A stretch of DNA of 64,000 bases from Lactuca virosa. Lineage: Eukaryota; Streptophyta; Magnoliopsida; Asterales; Asteraceae. The stretch is from contig CAKMRJ010005523.1 in NCBI GenBank assembly GCA_928212115.1, positions 250,139,707 to 250,203,706 on the forward strand, given 5' to 3'. The notes under the pieces were generated by a model. That model made no database searches and had not been told where the DNA came from. It was given only the letters and a program-made list of their open reading frames with translations. The position numbers and the translations under genes are program-made. Numbering within the stretch: the stretch's first letter is position 1; the number at the start of each line of letters is the position of its first letter. Of this stretch, positions 48,171 to 59,492 are shown in pieces.

Positions 48171-49606
48171 ACGAAATAATTTATTAGGTTTTAATTGGAT
48201 TTGAAAGTCCTAGATCTTTGAGATTCATTGAACTGTTCAAAGGCATGTTTCAATCTCGAGTGTGCCCTTCAGGTTTTGTGACTGGGATGCCGAGGATCAC
48301 AAAACAAGGTGTGAATAACCATGCAAATATACTTGGTACCCTTAATATTTACCCCTTAATCAGTGTGCCGGTTAACCACACACGCTCCACCGATACTATG
48401 ATAAATATTAAGTTACCCTTTGCCTACCTTGTTAAGTCCAGGTTAGTGTGCCGGTTAACCACACACGCTCCACTAACGACTTAAGCAAAGTGCAAAGTGT
48501 AATTTCATGGGTTAGCACCAAATTCACATTTTCCTAAGTAACTAAGATTGGGTATTAATAAGAGTTTAGTTACTTAGTATTTATCATTAATACTTTTAAT
48601 GAAAGGAGAATTATAGTCCTTGTCCTACCCGTTCGGCTAACGACCCTCCACCAGTCAAGGAAGCGGTGGGTGAGAGTGGACACCCATTAAACTGCCATTT
48701 TATAGGCAGTAACCTTATACCCCCCTTATAGACCGGCTTCGTGAATGAGGCCTACTAACGGTAAGACTGACTTTACTCTTATACATATATATAAATATTA
48801 TTAACTTATAATATTATAAAGTATAAGGGTTGAATTTTAACTTTTAAAATTCTAAGGGCTAACTTGGAATTAAAGTATTCATAAGTGAAAACTTTTCAAA
48901 TTCCAAAACTTGAGGGCAAGTTTTGAAACTATTCAAAACTAACTAATTCCATAACTTGTGAGTTTAAAGTAGTTTTAATTAAAAAAAAACTCATCAAGTT
49001 CCATAACTTGAGGACAAGTTATGGAAGACTTTAAACTAATTAATAAAAAAATAACTTTTTTTTATGTAACTTATGGAACTAATTAAGGTTACACTTTTTT
49101 TTTAATTTAATGAAGAGACTCTTGAACCTCCATAACTTGAGGACAAGTTATGGAGTCATAAAACCATTTAATTAGAACTAGACTCTTCATTTTGTAACCT
49201 TTGCCAACTTTTATGAGTTTTATGATTCTTAAATGTGACTTTTCATATAACTTGAGGACAAGTTACAAAAACACACTTTGGAATCAACTCTTAGATTAAA
49301 ATGGATTGAAAACAACTATTTCACACAACTTTTCTATTAATCTAAGAACCTCATAAGAACAAGATAATTCAAATCATCAATCTTCAAGAAATTAGCATGA
49401 ACATACAAACTAATACAAATCTTGAAATTATGACAATTATCTTAGAAATTGATAGCATGAACATTACCACATCAAAAACAAGTTTATAAGTCCAAAAACA
49501 TCTTAGGGTAATGTTCCTAGTCCAATTCCAGCCAAAACAATCGAATATATGCATCCAACTCGATTTTTCAGCTACTTTTGCAAGTATAACAAGAAAACAA
49601 GCCTAG
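48171..49606 (-). other. structured leader of the young non-autonomous element
   Basis: Two GTGTGCCGGTTAACCACAC motifs (48363 and 48445), the ACTGCC/GGCAGT hairpin (about 48690-48710, 8-nt loop) and four long hairpins. These are CAAAACTTG/CAAGTTTTG (48904-48925, loop AGGG), CCATAACTTG/CAAGTTATGG (49001-49024, loop AGGA), the same again (49130-49153) and TAACTTG/CAAGTTA (49248-49265). All four stems are perfect. The near-palindromic ACTCGGCGAGTC cluster present in the other two leaders is deleted here (about 49545-49560). Confidence 0.8.
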
Positions 49607-49618
49607 GCTCTGATACCA
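49607..49618 (-). other. primer binding site of the young element
   Basis: Plus strand gctctgatacca, one base from the LTR; minus strand TGGTATCAGAGCC, tRNA-Met type. Confidence 0.9.
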
Positions 49619-49619
49619 C

Positions 49620-50370
49620 TGTTGGGTTATGAGCATTCTAACACTCCTAAGTGTACATGCAACCCTAAATACCTTGGATCTATGTTTTCTCTATTATACA
49701 TACAATTATGAACATCCAAGGTATTATCCTAATCTAGCATACAAATAATAAATATAACAAGATAGAATACATACCTCTTTGATGTAGAATGTCTTCATGA
49801 AGCTTGAGTGCCTAGTGCCCCAAGTGTGACACCTCAAATGGTTCACACAACACCAAATACACTTGGAATAACTTGAGAGAAACTTGAACACTCCTTGAAA
49901 TCGTCTAGCCCTCACACTCACACATTAGTGCACGATTTCTTGAGCCATGGGATTCTTTATATGGTGGCTATTAGGGTTACACCATGTAACTCATAACTTT
50001 ACCCATTCCTTATGCTCCATGGATTTTAACCTCCATGGAGTATCCATGGGTCACCCCATGGACTTAGTCCAACATAAGGAATCTTGGATCACAAGCCCAC
50101 ATATATAAGAATGAATGATTTACACAATCAACCCATATATTTAATTAGTCTCCTTTTGATCACTTAATTAATTCCAAATTAATTCTTGATCAATACTAAT
50201 TAAATAACCTTATTAATATATTAGAACTTATAATATATTAACCAACCTTAAATGTTATTTCTCTCATTATAGTCTATCCAAATGCATGATGCCATGCAAC
50301 CCAAATGGACCATGCCGGGTCGGGTCAAGTCTTACCAATTATAGTTATGGACTTAGACATTAATCCAACA
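49620..50370 (-). repeat. 5' LTR of the young non-autonomous element
   Basis: 751 bp, nearly identical to 42928-43679; followed by the duplication gtttt. Confidence 0.95.
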
Positions 50371-50375
50371 GTTTT

Positions 50376-50834
50376 CACCTTGGAGTCTTAGTGGCCGATT
50401 TTGCAAGCTTAGGACCCTTTTTATAGTTTGGAATCTTAGGGTTTAAACTTGTAAACCTTAATTCACTTGGGATCCATAACTCATTAGCCTTAGGGACTAC
50501 TCTTCATGATCTCACAAAGGTTTAGTCCATTTCTATTACATGGATCATTAGCCCACACTATAAATATATTGATTTACATAATCGCTCCCTACATATTAAT
50601 TAGTCTCTTTGATCACTAAATTATTCCAAATTAATCTTTGACCATACTAATAAATAAAATGTTTTCACAATTAATATATTATACTTATAATATATTAATA
50701 AATCACAAATAACATCTTTCTAAAATATCCATCCTGTCAAATTGTCCTGATGAAGGAAACCCAAAATGGATCATGCTGCTCTCGTGTCAAGTACATACCA
50801 AGTATAGTTATGGGCTTAGACACCTAATCCAATA
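50376..50834 (-). repeat. 3' LTR of element B, right piece
   Basis: Continues the LTR interrupted at 42927. The inner end reads aatccaata instead of aatccaaca and is followed by the purine tract (gtctcccacttgt). It is more diverged than the nested copies, as expected for an older insertion. Confidence 0.8.
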
Positions 50835-52267
50835 GTCTCCCACTTGTATAAGTCTAATAACTATAACTGCAAGTATGACTTGAAAACCGAACAACAATTG
50901 TAGCTCTCAAAAAGCCACTGTCGAACTCTGAACAAATCAATGACGCGTCCATTAGATAAGGGATCATATATTCCTCCATTCTAGATATCGTTGAACTAAG
51001 ACATGGATTATAATCATTCTCTCTGTTTAATATTTTGTTTCCCCGATTTCCCCATTTATGACGATTGACTAATTAAACAAATCAAATCAGTCCAGGCTTG
51101 GCCAAGCGCTTCATCATTAAATCATCGAGGGGACCACAGATATCGCTTTTATCCCCTTAGGATAAAAGGAACAGATAAACTTCGAATCATATGCTTGCTC
51201 TATTTACTCATCAAATCACACAACAATGATACGTTTTATAACACCAGGTTACTGGTGAATTTTCATATCATCAATGTGCAACCGACTTGTAAACCGCAAC
51301 TATATGTCGCCGTTTCAAGATTATAAGATATTATCATCTCACTAATCACTCGTGATAAAATCTATAAAGTGATTCAGATGAGCGTTGGTTTAATCCAATA
51401 CTCAAATCTTATTACAAGAGTACTCATGAACACTACATCAAACTCGCGCCATGTCTAAACACCTTAGACAATCTACAGTTGGATTCATGACATTCTTACT
51501 CAATACCTACTTCTAAGTTGATCGACTGTGGATAGTTTGAATAATCTTATTATTCGGGAATTCAAAACATGCGAGTGAAACAAAAGAATAATCGAATCCA
51601 ATATGGTCTCAAAAACTTTTGAATATAATAAAACACAGTTTATTTAATCACCATATTGTACACATTTTCTTGTATAATGTTTCGATTAATCAACTTAATA
51701 CTCTAATTAAAACAATAGTTATCCCATGCTCCAAGCATGCACACTATGTTTATATATGGTCCTTACTTTGTGAAATACATCAATTGAAACCATTTCAATG
51801 ATGCTCATTTCACAATTCCAAGTCCTTATTACTTAGTGTAAGAATACCTAATTCTTGCCACTATAAGAATGTGTTAGATTCTAAACTATCATGCAATGTA
51901 TCTTTTGTAATGTCGAGGTACCAAAGTCACAGAGACTTTGCCAACGATATTACAAAACTTTCCACTGGAGATTGATAACAAACAATTCCAAGGAAGCGAA
52001 GTGTCAAATTCAAAGAACATTCAAAGAACATTCCTTTGAATCCTTCCTTGCATAAAGGCATCTAGGTTTCTAACCTACACATTAATATTCTTAATACCCA
52101 ACATCCCATTATGAAAAAATTTCCATATTTGCCATATGACAGTGCATTATTAATAGAATTCTGTCTATTCATAATAATGTCAATATGGTCCATCCATTAC
52201 TATACTTCCAACTGTCCTTAAGCAACCTATTCTTAGCGAACCTAATATTGTCCTTGATAGTTGTTTA
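50835..52267 (-). other. non-coding interior of element B, first part
   Basis: Collinear with 43680-45110. It is interrupted at gttta (52263-52267) by the gag-pol copia element and resumes at 60264. Confidence 0.75.
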
Positions 52268-53047
52268 TGAAGGGTTTTGAGCATTCTAACACTCCTAAGT
52301 GTACATGCAACCCTAGAAAACCTTGGATCTATGTTTGTCTAAAATACATGCAAAATACTTTTTCCAAGGTTCATAAACCTATCTAGCATACATGGGGAAC
52401 TTTAATCATAAAAGATGGCTAGAATTACATACCTTGTAGTTGTTATGATTCCTTGAAAACCTTGAGAGCCTAGCACCCCAAGTGTGATGCCTCAAATGCT
52501 TCACACAACACCAAATGCTTTGGAATGACTTTTAGAGAATATAAAACACTTGTAAAATTGGCTTGCCCTCACTTGTTCTTAGTGTAACCGATTTTGGTGA
52601 GTAACATAGTCTTTATATAGTGTGTCATATCTAGGGTTACACCATGTAAACCCTAATGTGACATGACTCTTTATGTCCATGACCCATGGGTTTGTAACTC
52701 CCATGGAGCCTCCATGGATCATCTAATGGGTTTAATCCAACTTGATAATCCATGGAGCCTTTTAGCCCACTATACAAGTTATGGATGATTTACATAATCA
52801 ACCCATATATTTAATTAGTCATCTCTCTTTTGATCACTTAATTAATTCCAAATTAATTCTTGATCAATACTAATTAAATAATACTATTAGTATATATTAG
52901 AACTTATAATATATTAATAAACCACAAGTATTATTTCTCTCATTTAGTCTATCCAAATGCATGATGCCATGCAACCCAAATGGACCATGCCGGGTCGGGT
53001 CAAGTACATACCAGAAATAGTTATGGACTTAGACACCTTATCCAACA
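52268..53047 (-). repeat. 3' LTR of the gag-pol copia element
   Basis: 780 bp, tgaagggttttgagc...ccttatccaaca. A TATA-like TATATAAAG on the minus strand lies at about 52611-52619. Confidence 0.93.
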
Positions 53048-53048
53048 A

Positions 53049-53060
53049 TCTCCCACTTGG
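53049..53060 (-). other. polypurine tract
   Basis: Minus strand CCAAGTGGGAGA next to the 3' LTR. Confidence 0.85.
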
Positions 53061-53891
53061 ATAAGTCTAATAACTATAACTGCAAGTATGACTTCAGGAA
53101 CCGATCAGCAATCATAGCTCTTTTCAAGGTTTCTCGGAACTGAGAAGATGATGATACGCCATTTAAGATAAGTGATCATATAATCCTCTGTTCTAGATAT
53201 CAGCCGGACAAATACATGGAACAATGTCTTGCTTTTGTCCAACAGTTTGTTTCCCGATTGCTGATTTGTTTGACCTAGAACTTAATTGAACACATCAACT
53301 TAGTTCTGACCGGGCCCGGTACATAGGTCAAAACAAAATCATCGAGGGGCCCAGATATCGCTTCTAATCCAAGAAGGAACAGATAAACTTTGACTCATAT
53401 GCTTGTTCTACTACTTGTTAAATCACACACAATGGCACGTTTTATAACATCGAGTTACCAATGCGTTTTCGCACGATCAATGCATAACCAACTCATAGTC
53501 AACAAGTCATATCTCTAGGTTTGAAGACTTATATGATATTATCGTCTCGCGATCACTCGAGATAAATTCCATGAAGTGATACCAACAAGCGTGGGTTGAA
53601 TCCAATACTCAGAACTTATGAGCACTCATGAGTGTTGAGGCCATGTCCAACATCTTAGACCTCTACAACCAACTCATGACAGTCTTAATTCATATCCTAC
53701 TTCCAACATATGACTGACTGTGGATAATTTGAATAATATGTAAAACACAACATAAATATTCTGGAAGTCAAAACATGAAAAAGAAATAATAGTAAACGAT
53801 TGACAAAAGATAGCAACACTTCACTCATAAATAAACACAACTTTTATTCATCATAAAATGTCAATTACACTTTACAAATTTCAAAAACTAT
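53061..53891 (-). other. 3' untranslated region after RNase H
   Basis: About 830 bp between the RNase H stop and the purine tract; no frame of note. It shares wording with the start of the non-coding interiors of the sister elements (gcaagtatgacttcaggaaccg, tcgaggggcccacagatatcgc), so pol was lost from the sisters upstream of this point. Confidence 0.7.
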
Positions 53892-55175
53892 CTAACTACT
53901 AAAACTAATATCAACCTTCAGCCCTATACTCCTTGCATGCTGGAGATGCTTAACCCTACCCAGTCCCTTCGTGAGGGGATCTGCCGGGTTCTCATCCGAT
54001 GATACCCTCTTTGCCACGAGGAGTCCTTCTTCTATATGATGTATGATGAAATGGTATTTTCTGTCAATGTGTCTGGATCTCCCGTGATCCCTTGGTTCCT
54101 TTTCTAAGGCAACAACACTTTCACTATCACAAAAAATCTCTATGGGCTCCTTTATAGCTGGTACAACTCCAAGGTCTCCAATGAAGTTCTTTAGCCATAT
54201 CGCCTCCTTTGCTGCCTTGCTTTCCGCTATATACTCTGATTCGCAAGTTGAATCAGCCACTGTCTCCTGCTTGGAACTTTTCCAAGATATTGCTCCTCCG
54301 TTTAAGGTAAAGACCCAGCCCGACTGAGAGCGGAAATTACCCCTATCAGTCTGGAAGCTAGCATCACTATACCCTACAACTCTCAAGTTATCACTCCCAC
54401 CAAGGGTAAGGACCCAGTCCTTAGTCCTTCGCAGGTACTTGAGAATGTTCTTTACCGCAGTCCAGTGAGCCTTACCAGGGTTCCCCTGATACCTCCTAAC
54501 CATGCTCAAAGCAAAGGCTACATCAGGACGAGTGCAGGTCATATCATACATGATCGAGCCTACTGCAGAAGCATAAGGTACTCGACTCATTTCTGCTATC
54601 TCAACCTTGGTACTCGGGCTCTGAGTCTTATTCAATCTAACGTTACTCTGGATAGGTAACTCTCCTTTCTTGGAGTCTTGCATGCTGAACCTCTTCAGCA
54701 CCTTATCCAAGTATGTACTTTGACTAAGTCTAATTAGTCTTTTACTCCGGTCTCTCAGAATCCTTATCCCTAGAATATAGGCAGCTTCTCCTAGGTCTTT
54801 CATAGCGAAACACTTCCCAAGCCAGGACTTTACTTCCTGCAGGTTTGGGATGTCATTTCCTATGAGTAGTATGTCATCCACATATAATACCAAAAAGCTA
54901 ACTATACTCCCACTAGCCTTGACATATACACAAGATTCATCTTCACTCCTCGAAAAGCCAAACTCTTTGACTTTCTCATCAAAGCAAAGATTCCATCTGT
55001 GAGGTGCTTGCTTTAATCCATAAATGGATTTCTCAAGCTTACACACTCTATTAGGGTATTCTGTACTGAAAACCCTCTGGCTGACACATGTAAACATCCT
55101 CAGCCAACTTTCCATTAAGGAAAGCAGTTTTGACATCTATTTGCCATATTTTATAGTCATGAAATGCAGCAATGG
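53892..55175 (-). pseudogene. copia RT catalytic half and RNase H
   Basis: The 414-codon frame (55136-53892) starts inside RT. It has KSIYGLKQAPHRWN (residues 37-49), YVDD at 85-88, then LGEAAYILGIRILRD. The RNase H part has D258 in VVGYSDASF, E299 in STCESEY and D337 in EIFCDSES, and closes in ADPLTKGL, all typical. The first about 22 codons are out of frame with the family wording up to VFSTEYPNRV, showing a frameshift near 55085-55095. The segment 55137-55175 (DYKIWQMDVKTAFLNG, with the first RT aspartate) continues upstream in the original frame. RT and RNase H active sites all survive. Confidence 0.9.
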
Positions 55176-56090
55176 CTAACAACACACCCTAATAGACTTA
55201 ATCTTGGCTACTAGTGAAAAGGTCTCATCATAATCAACTCCTGGAGTTTGAGAAAAGCCCTTTGCAACCAGTCGTGCCTTATAAGTGTGTATATTACCAT
55301 CCATGTCGGTCTTCTTCTTGAAGATCCACTTGCACCCAACTGTCTTACGACCTGGTACATTTTCAACCAAGTTCCAAACTTGATTGTCATACATGGACTG
55401 TATCTCACTGTCCATTGCCTCTTTCCACTTGGCAGACTTGGGGCCTGCCATGGCTTCTGCATAGCTGTTAGGTTCATCCAAACTTACCAGTGTCTCATCA
55501 CTGATAAGTGTCTCACCTTCTATAGTAATATGGAAACCATAGTAGTGCTCAGGTGCATTCCTAACCCTTGTGGAACGCCTTAGAGGTACAGACTCTTCAA
55601 TTGGATCAACAGGAGTTTCCTCCTCAAGTTGACTGCTAGGGTTTGAGGTTCCTTCACCACTTGACTCTTGAATTTCTTCAAGGTCAATTTTCCTCCCACT
55701 GTTTCCTTGGCTTATGAACTCTCTCTCTTGAAAGACAGCCCTCCTTGCTACAAAGACCACATTCTCACTAGGTCTGTAGAAGAGGTAACCAAAGGATTTC
55801 TGTGGGTAGCCGATGAAAATACACCTCTCACTTCGAGGTTCGAGCTTGTCGTGAGTCTCGCGTCTCATGAAAGCTTCGCAACCCCAAATCTTGATGTGGG
55901 CTAGACTAGGAACTTTTCCAGTCCACATCTCGTGAGGTGTTTTGGCAACCTTCTTTGTAGCCAGATTAAGGATATGGGCGGCAGTCTCTAAGGCATACCC
56001 CTAGAATGAGTTTGGTAGCGAAGCTCGACTCATCATGGAACGAACCATGTCCAACAAGGTTCGATTACACCTCTCAGCTACACCATTCAA
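55176..56090 (-). pseudogene. copia integrase C-terminal part, linker and start of RT
   Basis: The region downstream of the stop at 56091 resumes with NGVAER (the integrase glutamate). A second nonsense codon at 56001-56003 replaces a tryptophan in the conserved SFWGYALE segment. The frame 55928-55176 then gives WTGKVPSLAHIKIWGCEAF, GYPQKSFGYLFYRP, the acidic linker, and the RT start KWKEAMDSEIQSMYDNQVW, GCKWIFKKK and KARLVAKGFSQ. It ends in KSIRVCC by a frameshift near 55185 within the conserved KSIRxLLAIAA segment. Confidence 0.88.
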
Positions 56091-57935
56091 CTATGGTGTC
56101 CTGGGAGGTGTCAATTGTGAGACAACCCCACATTCCCTAAGATAGTCGAGGAACTCTGTACTAAGATACTCACCACCACGATCGGATCGAAGCATCTTAA
56201 TGTTCCTGCCCAATTGATTCTCGACTTCCTGTTTAAACTCTTTAAACCTTTCGAAAGTCTCTGACTTATGCTTGATTAAGTAGACATATCCATATCTACT
56301 ATAATCATCTGTAAAAATCACATAATAACGATTAGCATCCCTTGTGGCAGTTTTGAAGGGTCCACACACATCTGTGTGCACTAGATCCAACAAACCTTCA
56401 CCCCTAGCACAAGAACGTGTGAAGGGTGACTTTGTCATTTTTCCAAGTAAGCATGATTCACAACTATCATCTGACCTTAGGTCAAATGACTCCAAGACTC
56501 CATCCTTTTGGAGTTGGCTTATGCGTTTCTTACTTACATGTCCAAGACGACAATGCCACAATGATGATTTATCCAGGTTATTATCATTAGTAGAATCAAT
56601 ACACAACACATTATTTCCTAAATTATCTACAACAGACACAACTTCATACACACCATCACAAGGTAATGCTTTAAAATAAAACACATTATTAAAGAAAGCT
56701 TTTATTCCACAAATTTCATTATCAAAAGAGAATGTAAACCCTTGTTTGTACAAAGCATGAAAGGAAATAACATTTCTTGCCATTTCAGGCGAATAACAAC
56801 ATTTATTCAAATCTAAAGTAAACCCACTACTTAGCAACAAAGTATAAACTCCAATCTTGGTGACAGGTGAAACTTTCCTATTCCCCATGATCAAGTTTAT
56901 CTTTCCATGCTCCACGTTCTCACTTCTTCTTAGTCCCTGAAAATCAGAACAAATATGAATACCACAGCCGGTATCAAGGACCCAAGAGTTAGAATAGGGT
57001 GAGTTATTAGATAATATAGTGTAAATACCTGCATGGTTGGGTTTCACTTTCCCATCCTTCAAATCTTGCTGGTACTTTGGCCAGTTCCGCTTCCAGTGCG
57101 CCTTTTCATAGCAATAGAAGCATTCAGCCTCTTTTGGGTCAGCAGAAGGAGTGACGAAACCTTTCTTGGTTCCGCTTGAAGAGGAGCCATCAAGGGTCTT
57201 ACCCTTGGTACCCTTCGAAGGGTTCTTCCTCTTCTTCCCTCTACCTTTCCCGATTGCCAGGACATGTGCTGAGTTTGGAGTAGGAGTAGGAGTGGTAACA
57301 ACCGACTTACCTTTAAGACCTAATTTTGCAGTCTTTAGGAGTCCTTGAAGTTTGCTAAGTGTAACTTCCTCCTTGTTCATGTGGTATGTCATGCGGAATT
57401 GATCATAACACGAAGGTAAGGAGTGCAAAATGATAGCTATTGCTAACTCCTCTGGGAAGTTCACATTCAACTTCATCAAACGGTCCACAAACCTTTTCAT
57501 TTTCTGCATGTGGCCCGTGATAGGTTCACCATCTTTCATTCGAGTTGTTATCATGGAGGAGATGATTTCATATCGCTCTTGACAAGCACTCTGATGGTAG
57601 CGGTCCATCAAATCCTGGTGCATCTCAAAAGGATAGTAGTCCTCATAGGACTTTTGGAGCTCGGCTGTCATAGTGGACATCATGATGCATGCTACTTTGG
57701 TAGCATCTCTTTCATGTGCCTCATATTCAGCAAACTCCTCAGGAGTAGCAATCGGCTCGGGTACCTTAAGCTCCTTGTCGAGAACATATTCTTTGTTCTC
57801 GTATTGAGTGACCATCCTGATGTTTCTGATCCAATCAGTAAAGTTGGATCCATCAAAGATGACTCTCCCACAAAGGTTCATGAGAGAGAAGGAGCCAGTA
57901 GGGTTTGAGCCAGGAGCAGCATTGTTGGTAGACAT
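56091..57935 (-). pseudogene. copia gag, protease and integrase N-terminal part
   Basis: A 614-codon open frame. Gag occupies residues 1-290 (UBN2-type capsid with MQKMKRFVDRLMKLNVNFPE and LHSLPSCYDQF). The zinc knuckle is C272/C275/H280 but has tryptophan at 285 where the last cysteine belongs. Protease: DTG at 321-323 in WVLDTGCGIHIC. Integrase zinc module: LWHCRLGH and CESCLLGK. Core: aspartates in HTDVCGP and RSDRGGEY. The frame stops at 56091-56093 (TAG where the family has a glutamine) between the second aspartate and the glutamate. The start at 57935 (MSTNNAAPGSN) follows the leader directly. Lesions: one knuckle residue and one stop. Confidence 0.93.
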
Positions 57936-58726
57936 CTGAAAAGAAGAAAAGACAAGTTTAGTTTAGATATAAAGATAGTCCTTAATAAAACACCCAAATG
58001 TAATATTAAGGCTAGGATCCAATCACAATATATTATAACTTAGAAGAGGGATGTCGTAATCTAAGCTAAAACATATTTGAAAGGTAAGTGAATGACGATT
58101 CACCAATTTCCACCATGAAAACGAAATATAAATTATTAGGTTTTATTTGGTTTTTAGAAAATCCTAGATTCTTTTGAGATTCATTGAACTTTTCAATGAC
58201 ATGTTTCAATCTCGAGTGTGCCCTTCATGTTTTGTGACTGGGATACCGAGGATCACAAAACAAGGTGTGAAGTAACCATGCAAATTACTTGGTACCCTTA
58301 ATGTTTTTCACTTAATCAATGTGCCGGTTAACCACACGCGCTCCACCGACCTATGAAAAACCTTAAGTCACCCTTTGCCTACCTTGTTAAGTCCAAGTTA
58401 GTGTGCCGGTTAACCACACACGCTCCACTAACGACTTAATCAAAGTGCAAAGTGTAATTTCATGGGTTAGCACCTTATTCACATTTTCCTAAAGTAACTA
58501 AGATTGGGAATTTATAAAACATTTAGTTACTTTATAATAATCATTATACTTTTTAATGAGAGTTTTAAGTCATTGTCCTACCCGTTCAGCTAACGACCCT
58601 CCACCAGTCAAGGAAGCGGTGGGTGAGAGTGGACACCCATTAAGCTGCCATTTTATAGGCAACAACCTTATACCCCCCTTATAGACCGGCTTCGTGAATG
58701 AGGCTTACTAATGGTAAAACGACTTG

Positions 58727-58728
<2 letters not shown>

Positions 58729-58797
<69 letters not shown>
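58729..58797. repeat. (TA)n microsatellite inside the leader
   Basis: About 68 bp of TA repeat at a site where the sister leaders have only short runs (tatatatatata near 9739, atatatata near 48784). Confidence 0.95.
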
Positions 58798-58801
<4 letters not shown>

Positions 58802-59324
58802 CTTATAATATTATAAAGTATAAGGGTTGAATTTTAACTTTTAAAATTCTAGGGGTTGGAACTAAAGTTTATTAAGATGACTTTACATGTTCGAAAACTT
58901 GAGGGCAAGTTTTGTAACTTTACAAACCTTTCAAATCATAACTTATGAGTTATTAAAATGAAGACTCTTCATTTTTGTAACTTGTGTGTTCTTTTAATGA
59001 AATTAATACAAAGAGACTTTTGGTTATCCATAACTTGAGGACAAGTTATGGACTCCATTAAAACACATAGAGATCATGAATTTAGCATTAAACAAGTAAT
59101 TCCTATGATCTATCAAGAACTCATAAGAACATGAATTAATCATATCAAAATTTCAAGAACATATGAACACATATAATTATGTAATTTTGATATTAGCCAT
59201 TGCAAATGGATTAGAACAACCATTACACCAACTAAAACAAGTTTTAAAACACCAAAACAGTTTAGGGTAATGTTTCTAGCCCATTTCCAGCAGCAAAAGT
59301 CGAAAATCTGCATTCTGAGGCTCC

Positions 59325-59420
59325 TACTCGTTGAGTGCACGAACCTACTCGACGAGTAGGATGAGTTTAGTCATGGACTCGCAGAGTCCCCCCATGGACT
59401 CGGCGAGTTCATCATGCAGA
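59325..59420 (-). repeat. near-palindrome cluster beside the primer site
   Basis: ctactcgttgagtgc, cctactcgacgagtagg, ggactcgcagagtcc and ggactcggcgagttc: four near-palindromes in under 100 bp, 60-150 bp from the primer site. cctactcgacgagtagg is a perfect palindrome except for its central base. Confidence 0.8.
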
Positions 59421-59479
59421 CAGCAAGAAAATCGACTTTTTTCACTATTTTGCATCAAGTATCAAACAAACAAGCCTAG

Positions 59480-59491
59480 GCTCTGATACCA
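59480..59491 (-). other. primer binding site of the gag-pol element
   Basis: Plus strand gctctgatacca, one base from the LTR; tRNA-Met type, extended by ccta on the inner side. Confidence 0.9.
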
Positions 59492-59492
59492 C

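Larger units (their letters stand above)
42928..50370 (-). mobile_element. non-autonomous copia element, very young, TSD gtttt
   Basis: LTRs 42928-43679 and 49620-50370 differ, by eye, at one indel (an A run near 43045) and one substitution (taagtgtt/taaatgtt) in about 751 bp. The target duplication is gtttt (42923-42927, 50371-50375). Primer site, purine tract and leader are intact. Inside are only a damaged gag and about 3.7 kb of non-coding sequence shared with element B. It is inserted in the LTR of element B. Lacking pol, it must have used enzymes supplied by another copy. Confidence 0.93.
57936..59479 (-). other. structured leader of the gag-pol copia element
   Basis: About 1.5 kb between primer site and gag ATG, without a long frame. 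Modules in plus coordinates: GAAGAGGGATGTCGTAATC at 58043; two GTGTGCCGGTTAACCACAC-type motifs (58319, 58401); GCTGCC/GGCAAC hairpin (about 58643-58662, the changed pair is a G-U wobble in the RNA); (TA)n at 58729-58797; AAAACTTG/CAAGTTTT (58894-58913, loop AGGG); CCATAACTTG/CAAGTTATGG (59028-59051, loop AGGA); ACTCGNCGAGT cluster (59325-59420). The ATGs in the leader are many, so ribosome scanning from the cap would be inefficient. Confidence 0.8.

Noticed and set aside
57510..57908. 132-codon plus-strand frame
   Set aside because: Antisense of the copia gag; no independent motif.
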